From Bacteroidales bacterium (GTDB lineage Bacteria; Bacteroidota; Bacteroidia; Bacteroidales; UBA7332): 39,768 nt of DNA. The stretch covers positions 1-39,768 of the forward strand of contig JAQTZA010000021.1 of NCBI GenBank assembly GCA_028687995.1, written 5' to 3'. This document shows, in pieces, positions 35,632-39,768 of this stretch. How positions within the stretch are numbered: position 1 is the stretch's first letter; every line of letters begins with the position of its first letter. The translations under genes were made by a program, and so were the position numbers. A model generated the notes under the pieces. The model saw nothing but the letters and a program-made list of their open reading frames with translations, was not told the origin of the DNA and did no database searches.

Positions 35632-35638
35632 TTAATAA

Positions 35639-36652
35639 ATGAAAAAAATCGCTGTCGTTATTTTAAACTGGAATGGTAAAAAACTTTTGAGAGAGTTTTT
35701 GCCGTCCGTAATAGCGCACACAAATCTCGAATTGGCTGATATTGTGGTGGCTGATAACGGCTCGACAGACGATAGCTTACAAATCCTTGAAGCTGAATTT
35801 CCGACAATTACAAGGCTACCATTACTAGACAATTGGGGATTTGCAGAAGGATACAATCGTGCTCTAAATCAGCTAGATAATGAATACGTGGTTTTGCTCA
35901 ACAACGACGTGCGGGTCACCGAGCATTGGCTCGAACCCATGGTTGAATACCTCGATTCTCATCCATCCACAGTGGCATGTCAACCCAAAATTCGCTCACA
36001 TCGACATCCTGAGCAGTTTGAGCACGCAGGAGCCAGCGGTGGTTTTATTGATGTACTCGGATATCCATTCTGCCGAGGGAGATTGCTGCATCAAGTAGAA
36101 ACTGATACGCTTCAATACGAAGATATAACGCCCATTTTCTGGGCGACGGGCGCTTGTCTTTTCATTCGCCTCAACGAATACAAAAATGTGGGCGGTTTGG
36201 ACGAATCGTTTTTTGCGCACATGGAAGAGATTGATCTCTGCTGGAGATTAAAATCGAGAGGAAAAAACCTCGTTTGCATACCGCAAAGCACGGTATTCCA
36301 TCTAGGTGCCGCCACACTTTCGAAAGAGAGTCCGCAGAAGACCTACCTCAATTTTCGGAATAACCTGTTGATGCTCTACAAAAACCTTCCGTATGGGTGG
36401 CTTTGGGGAGTGCTAACGGCTCGACTTTTGCTCGATATATTGGCACTTTTCACCATGGCGCTCAAAGGTCAATTTGGGAATGCCAGAGGTGTGGCACGTG
36501 CCATTGTTGATTTCTATATGCAAAAAAGCAGATACGACACCAAACGTACCGAGAACATCCTAAAATCTACCCAAAGTCGATTCAAAGAGCTTTATCGGGG
36601 AAGCATCATTTTCGATTTCTACGTTTTGCGCAAAAAGAAAATCACTTTTTAA
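35639..36652 (+). CDS. Family 2 glycosyltransferase (rhamnosyltransferase-like)
   Basis: This is a 337-residue GT-A fold glycosyltransferase. The start VVILNWNGKKLL and the nucleotide-binding DNGSTDDS (39-46) are classic for GT2. The metal-binding DXD-like motif is LLNNDV (Asp90). An acidic MEEIDLCWRLKSRG block corresponds to the catalytic base region. The C-terminal segment (WLWGVLTARLLLDILALFTMAL) is hydrophobic and likely membrane associated. Position after the lipid A acyltransferase suggests a role in envelope polysaccharide or lipopolysaccharide. The donor sugar is not known. Confidence 0.92.
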   Translation: MKKIAVVILNWNGKKLLREFLPSVIAHTNLELADIVVADNGSTDDSLQILEAEFPTITRLPLLDNWGFAEGYNRALNQLDNEYVVLLNNDVRVTEHWLEPMVEYLDSHPSTVACQPKIRSHRHPEQFEHAGASGGFIDVLGYPFCRGRLLHQVETDTLQYEDITPIFWATGACLFIRLNEYKNVGGLDESFFAHMEEIDLCWRLKSRGKNLVCIPQSTVFHLGAATLSKESPQKTYLNFRNNLLMLYKNLPYGWLWGVLTARLLLDILALFTMALKGQFGNARGVARAIVDFYMQKSRYDTKRTENILKSTQSRFKELYRGSIIFDFYVLRKKKITF

Positions 36653-36684
36653 TTTAGATTCATTCCCATTTAACTATCGAATAT

Positions 36685-37299
36685 ATGAAATTCAAGTTGC
36701 TAGCACTCCTTTTTCTTTCCTCGTTTGTCGTTTCGGCACAATACATTTCGCCGTTTTTTACCGCCATGCCGGGCGATATGCTTCCCTATCTGAGCGAAAA
36801 TAACCGCAAAGACCTGATCGATTTGTATAAATCGGGCAAGACACCCAAAGTGGAAAACCTGCTGAAAGGAACTTCACAATTGAAGGTATTGAAAGAGGAT
36901 TTTATCTCCATTCAACTATCGGAAAGTAGCAGCGCCGAGCTAAAACTGCTACCCACAAGTGACTCGACAAAAATCATCACCTTTATCAAAACCGTATGTG
37001 GCAAAGCTTGCGATAGCAAAATCGAGTTTTTCACTACCTCGTGGAAATCAATCAACTCTTCCGATATTTTGCCTACAATCAGCATTTCGGATTTCATCAA
37101 GAATCCAACGAACGAAGACCTTGTGCGAGCAATTGACATTCCGTTCCTGGTCTATTCTTTCGAGGCGGAGAGTCAACAACTGACCGTTTCGCTCGATGCA
37201 AAAAACTGGCTCAACAAAGAAGATTTTGAGAAGTTTTCTCCCGATTTGCGCAGCTCCCTTGTGTTGAAATGGAGTAATGGGAAATTTGTGAAAGAGTAA
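36685..37299 (+). CDS. DUF3256 family exported protein
   Basis: This 204-residue protein has a signal peptide ending VVSAQ. The body starts ISPFFTAMPGDMLPYLSENNRKDLIDLY and continues KVENLLKGTSQLKVLKEDFISIQL, matching DUF3256. The family is found mainly in Bacteroidales and its function is unknown. Two cysteines (VCGKACDSK) could form a disulfide in the periplasm. It ends the plus-strand run starting with mtaB. Confidence 0.82.
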   Translation: MKFKLLALLFLSSFVVSAQYISPFFTAMPGDMLPYLSENNRKDLIDLYKSGKTPKVENLLKGTSQLKVLKEDFISIQLSESSSAELKLLPTSDSTKIITFIKTVCGKACDSKIEFFTTSWKSINSSDILPTISISDFIKNPTNEDLVRAIDIPFLVYSFEAESQQLTVSLDAKNWLNKEDFEKFSPDLRSSLVLKWSNGKFVKE

Positions 37300-37680
37300 A
37301 GTTTGGTTTCTATAACGAATTGATTGAGTAAGTAAAATGTGATGTATTTGACATTATATTAATCCTTTTCGCTACCGCGGGTTTTACTTTTTTTTGGCGC
37401 AAAGACCTCACCCCAACCCTCTCCCAAATGGAGAGGGAGCCTTTACATTTAATTTTATTGTCGAAATAACTCGCTCAATCGACCATACAACAGACTCCCA
37501 ATTTATTCAAAATTAGTAATTGGACTCACTCACTCTACAGGATTTCGACGTTTGGTATTTATATTTGTCCCCGCTGGGACTTGCGATTTAACATATTATA
37601 AAATTCAAGTTTCTTCTATTACATATTTCTTAAAAAAAATACTCCCATCTTAAATATTATAGAGCCAAAATCTATTTTTA
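37300..37680. other. Intergenic region with short repeat fragments
   Basis: No gene was found here. There is a palindromic fragment, CCCTCTCCCAAATGGAGAGGG (about 37418-37438), preceded by a C-rich stretch. A small hairpin, GTCCC-CGCT-GGGAC, lies near 37568-37581. Both look like dispersed intergenic repeats common in this phylum. The rest is AT-rich. Confidence 0.55.
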
Positions 37681-37780
37681 CTGACGGGATGACTAGTCTT
37701 GATGAAGGGCAAAGTCACCCCGTCAGTTCTCAAAACAAAGAAGCGAGAGGAGAATCATTTTCCCTTCTCGCTCTTTTGTT
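37681..37780. terminator. Two tandem hairpins, second with terminator features
   Basis: CTGACGGGATGAC (37681-37693) pairs with GTCACCCCGTCAG (37714-37726), one mismatch in 13. AGCGAGAGGAGAA (37742-37754) pairs with TTCCCTTCTCGCT (37760-37772) around a 5-base loop, followed by a T-rich tract on the plus strand and a less regular one on the minus strand. The second would end transcripts entering from either side, including any from the repeat array. Confidence 0.6.
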
Positions 37781-37787
37781 TTTGTTC

Positions 37788-38249
37788 GATTACTTAAGTT
37801 TCTTGCGCTATAACTTAGGTTTCTTATCATATAACTTAAGTTTCTTGTCATATAACTTAGGTTTCTTGTTCTGTTACTTAAGTTTCTTGTCATATAACTT
37901 AGGTTTCTTGTTCTGTTACTTAAGTTTCTTGTCATATAACTTAAGTTTGTTGACCGATTACTTAAGTTTGTTGTCCTGTTTCAATTGCTTTTGGATTAAA
38001 AGCAATTGCTTTTTGTCCTGTTACTGTTGCTTTTTGTTCTGTTTCAATTGCTTTCGTGTTAAAAGCAATTGCTTTTATTCCTGTTTCAATTGCTTTTGTA
38101 TTAAAAGCAATTGCTTTTGCTCCTGTTTCAATTGCTTTTGTATTAAAAGCAATTGCTTTTGCTCCTGTTTCAATTACTTTTTGTTCTGTTTCAATTGCTT
38201 TTTGTTCTATTTCAATTGCTTTTGTGATAAAAGCAGTTGCTTTTGTTCC
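37788..38249. repeat. 22-unit, 21-base minisatellite made of two unit families
   Basis: The array is 462 bases, exactly 22 x 21. Units 1-9 (37788-37976) are variants of GATTACTTAAGTTTCTTG plus three bases, alternating TACTTAAG and TAACTTAGG forms. Units 10-22 (37977-38249) alternate TGTTTCAATTGCTTTT-type units with AAAAGCAATTGCTTTT-type units. The second contains a perfect 16-base palindrome, present four times and once with a single change. The unit length and phase run unbroken across the family switch. On the plus strand one frame stays open through all units (heptapeptides such as FLSYNLG then SCFNCFC). On the minus strand the two families read as TRNLSNR/TRNLSYM and KAIETGA/KAIAFNT in different frames. 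Coding is uncertain; I annotate it as a repeat. Confidence 0.9.
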
Positions 38250-38522
38250 TTTACCAATTTTTCGAGATAGTAAGCAACCTGATTTTCGATTCTTGCAGAC
38301 TGATGTAGGCAGACAACCCTTTGTAGTAAGCACTTCTTCTATCGGATGTGAATAACTTCGCCGACTTCTTTTCGTCTTTCTTTTTCCTTTTTTCACCAAA
38401 CCTGTTGTGCGAATCGCGACAACGACAAAACCTTTTATTCTACTCCTTACACACAATGAAATAAATAAATACCATCGGTATGTATTTTCATCTTTTTCTT
38501 TTTATTTGTTCAAACTAAACAC

Positions 38523-38530
38523 TATTTTTG
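38523..38530 (+). promoter_or_regulatory. Candidate -7 box of the 38672 gene
   Basis: TATTTTTG fits TAnnTTTG. A TTTG at 38505-38508 is closer than usual for a -33 (14-base spacer). The leader of about 140 bases would contain the palindromic element. Confidence 0.4.
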
Positions 38531-38544
38531 TAACATGTAAGGAT

Positions 38545-38601
38545 TTAGTGAGATTTGCTTGCCGCAGGCATGGAATAATCAGCGGAGCTAAATCCCACTA
38601 A
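38545..38601. repeat. Palindromic element in the leader of the 38672 gene
   Basis: TTAGTGAGATTTGCT (38545-38559) pairs with AGCTAAATCCCACTAA (38586-38601) with a bulge and a mismatch. An inner small palindrome TGCCGCAGGCA lies between. It looks like a dispersed REP- or MITE-like unit. Confidence 0.6.
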
Positions 38602-38671
38602 CTATCATCTCTATTGTACGGTATATCCGAAGAGACGAAGAAGTACAAATACAATATAAAAACTTAAATTG

Positions 38672-39559
38672 ATGAAAAAATACTGCATTATATTCTTTTT
38701 ATCTTTCAATTTATATCACATTTCGTGTCAGTCAATAGTTGATGACCTTAAATTTTACGTCCTTGGAATGAACTATTTACAAAAAAATGATTTCCTTAAA
38801 GCGGATTCATTGCTCACAAAATATATAAATTCGGGAAGTGTTTTTAGAATATTCAAATCATATGTTGGGGGCTATAATGACGCATTCTACAACAGAGCAA
38901 TTGCAAAACTGGGATTAAAAGATACTATTTCGGCGTGTTCAGATTTTCACAATGCATCTCTTCTCGATGATAATGAAGCATTTCAGTATTATTGTAGCTA
39001 TTGTATTAATTCTATCGACAGCATTTTTTTTGATAAAAAATATAAAGCAGCTACAAAAAATAAAGCCAAATATTTGAAGATTACATACATAGATAAATAT
39101 AAAAATCAATTTTCAGGGATGATTGTTGATATTAGTAAAAAGGGAAGATCTAAGACATGGGTTGATTTCGGCAACCTTGTCGGAACTTTTTATATTAATG
39201 ATCAAGATACTATTTACAGTATATATACTATATACAATATGCCCAGATTTAATAAATCAAGTAAAACCCTTAACAACTTTATTGATTCAAAATTAATTTA
39301 TCCAGAAGATAAGTCGATAGCTTATAATTTATACAATATGGATGCAATAAAAATCTATTACAAAGTTATTATTGATAAATATGGAAAAATAGAAACAATT
39401 AATTTGGATCAAGCAATTCCTGAAAACATTGAAAAAAAATACATGGCTGAAGCAATGCGTGTAATTAAAGAGACTTCAGGTTATTTTTTACCCGGTAAAA
39501 TACTTGGGCAAGAAGTCAAAACAGAATTAATTATTCCAGTTACATTTATATTAAAATAA
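38672..39559 (+). CDS. Exported TPR-like protein with TonB C-terminal domain
   Basis: This 295-residue protein has an N-terminal signal sequence (IIFFLSFNLYHISC) that may be a lipoprotein signal with Cys18. A TPR-like helical region follows (YVLGMNYLQKNDFLKADSLL and FYNRAIAKLGLKDTISACSDFHNASLL). The last 80 residues match a TonB C-terminal domain: YKVIIDKYGKIETINL, then AEAMRVIKETSGYFLPGKILGQEV and LIIPVTFIL. It has no N-terminal anchor plus proline-rich linker of a true TonB, so it is unlikely to energise receptors. Such fusions are frequent in Bacteroidota and of unknown role. The codon use is more AT-rich than upstream genes, and it adjoins an IS element, suggesting acquired DNA. Confidence 0.75.
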   Translation: MKKYCIIFFLSFNLYHISCQSIVDDLKFYVLGMNYLQKNDFLKADSLLTKYINSGSVFRIFKSYVGGYNDAFYNRAIAKLGLKDTISACSDFHNASLLDDNEAFQYYCSYCINSIDSIFFDKKYKAATKNKAKYLKITYIDKYKNQFSGMIVDISKKGRSKTWVDFGNLVGTFYINDQDTIYSIYTIYNMPRFNKSSKTLNNFIDSKLIYPEDKSIAYNLYNMDAIKIYYKVIIDKYGKIETINLDQAIPENIEKKYMAEAMRVIKETSGYFLPGKILGQEVKTELIIPVTFILK

Positions 39560-39768
39560 TAATGACACCTGTCCAAACGGATATGAAACGGTAGAATAAT
39601 GATGTTCCGTTGGCGGGATCTGAGCTCGTTTGACGTAGCGTCTCTGTATTCTTATGGTTTACGCAAGAGAATTGAGATAATTTTGTTCATAAAATTTATT
39701 ATTTCTGATTACCGCAAACATTCGATAAACAAGCTTAGCTCTGACAGCGTTTAAAACAGACATTTTAT
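39560..39768 (-). mobile_element. IS110-family insertion sequence, 3' end (continues outside window)
   Basis: The transposase C-terminus at 39659-39768 is followed on the minus strand by noncoding DNA, with the element boundary somewhere between 39560 and 39658. IS110 elements lack terminal inverted repeats, so the junction cannot be placed by eye. The left boundary given is only the upper limit set by the neighbouring stop codon. Confidence 0.55.
39659..39768 (-). CDS. IS110-family transposase, C-terminal end (partial)
   Basis: The last 35 or so residues are visible, reading NAVRAKLVYRMFAVIRNN then KFYEQNYLNSLA before the stop. This matches the end of the Transposase_20 domain of IS110-family DEDD transposases, which typically finish N-A-(V/I)-R-x-K-L-x-x-R-x-F-A-x-(V/I) and Y-x-x-N-Y. 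Nothing of the DEDD catalytic domain or the serine motif is in the window. IS110 transposases work with a bridge RNA made from the element's noncoding end; that end is not visible here. Confidence 0.72.
   Translation of the reverse strand, partial: KMSVLNAVRAKLVYRMFAVIRNNKFYEQNYLNSLA

Larger units (their letters stand above)
38250..38671. other. Region between the repeat array and the TPR/TonB_C gene
   Basis: The first 200 bases continue the minus-strand frame that enters the array (basic, KKGKRKTKRSRRSY-like), but this has only a TTG start and no recognisable family. A candidate plus-strand -7 box TATTTTTG lies at 38523-38530, and a palindromic element at 38545-38601. No RNA gene was seen. 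Confidence 0.5.

Noticed and set aside
37788-38249. CRISPR array
   Set aside because: Units are contiguous 21-base repeats with no unique spacers, and no cas genes lie nearby.
37689-38270. 193-codon plus-strand protein through the repeat array
   Set aside because: It starts within a hairpin, overlaps a terminator-like structure, and its Cys/Phe-rich product has no plausible fold. It is open mainly because the repeat has no stop in that frame.
37962-38456. 164-codon minus-strand protein with KAIETGA heptads
   Set aside because: The only start is TTG, no promoter fits well, and the frame hits a stop at the first CTTAAG unit. Kept as a possibility in the repeat entry but not called as a gene.
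38672-39559. A true TonB energy-transducing protein
   Set aside because: It lacks the N-terminal inner-membrane anchor followed by a proline-rich linker, and exbB/exbD are not nearby.

Overview
This window looks like a chromosomal segment of a Bacteroidota bacterium, most likely Bacteroidales. The evidence is: several secreted proteins ending in type IX secretion system (T9SS) C-terminal sorting domains; many promoters with the Bacteroidota -7 box TAnnTTTG; a TonB-dependent receptor paired with a DUF4249 lipoprotein; a TamL-type Omp85 lipoprotein; a DUF3256 protein; zinc-free type B ribosomal protein L31; and a low-GC genome with AT-rich spacers. I did not try to name the genus.

Layout. Positions 1-678 hold the C-terminal half of a sensor histidine kinase. 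Next comes a small accessory island: a decayed fragment of a second proB 3' end (about 767-911, minus strand) and an MntA/HepT toxin-antitoxin pair (997-1624). A minus-strand group follows, reading tatA, tatC, a long-chain acyl-CoA ligase and proB (5747 down to 1653). Divergent from it are fabD and a thiamine-binding (MTH1187-type) protein. Next are an uncharacterised acidic protein (minus), a Blc-type lipocalin lipoprotein and a patatin-like phospholipase.

From 9798 to 20317 there is a minus-strand block of five large exported proteins. Four carry a T9SS C-terminal domain. The fifth, an endonuclease I family nuclease, ends without one and is followed by a cluster of short palindromes. The proteins share Ig-like/MBG, YDG and fibronectin-III modules, so the block appears to have grown by duplication and module exchange. 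After a 723-base spacer come rpmE2 (L31) and tamL on the minus strand, then trmH-type rRNA methyltransferase and ispE on the plus strand. A minus-strand run follows: a DUF4395 membrane protein, the DUF4249 lipoprotein with its TonB-dependent receptor, a tiny lipoprotein, and a second AMP-forming acyl ligase. The plus-strand segment 31737-37299 holds a GHL10-type glycoside hydrolase-like protein, then mtaB, an LpxL-type acyltransferase, a GT2 glycosyltransferase and a DUF3256 protein in close order.

The right end (37300-39768) is accessory. It contains two strong hairpins, a 462-base minisatellite of 22 units of exactly 21 bases in which two unit families share one phase, a palindromic element, a TPR-like protein with a TonB C-terminal domain, and the 3' end of an IS110-family transposase that runs off the window.

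Most of the window is housekeeping and envelope biology: protein export by Tat and T9SS, outer-membrane assembly, and fatty acid and lipid A metabolism. No wholly new multi-gene system is evident. The most unusual observations are the 21-base composite repeat and the decayed proB remnant beside the toxin-antitoxin pair.
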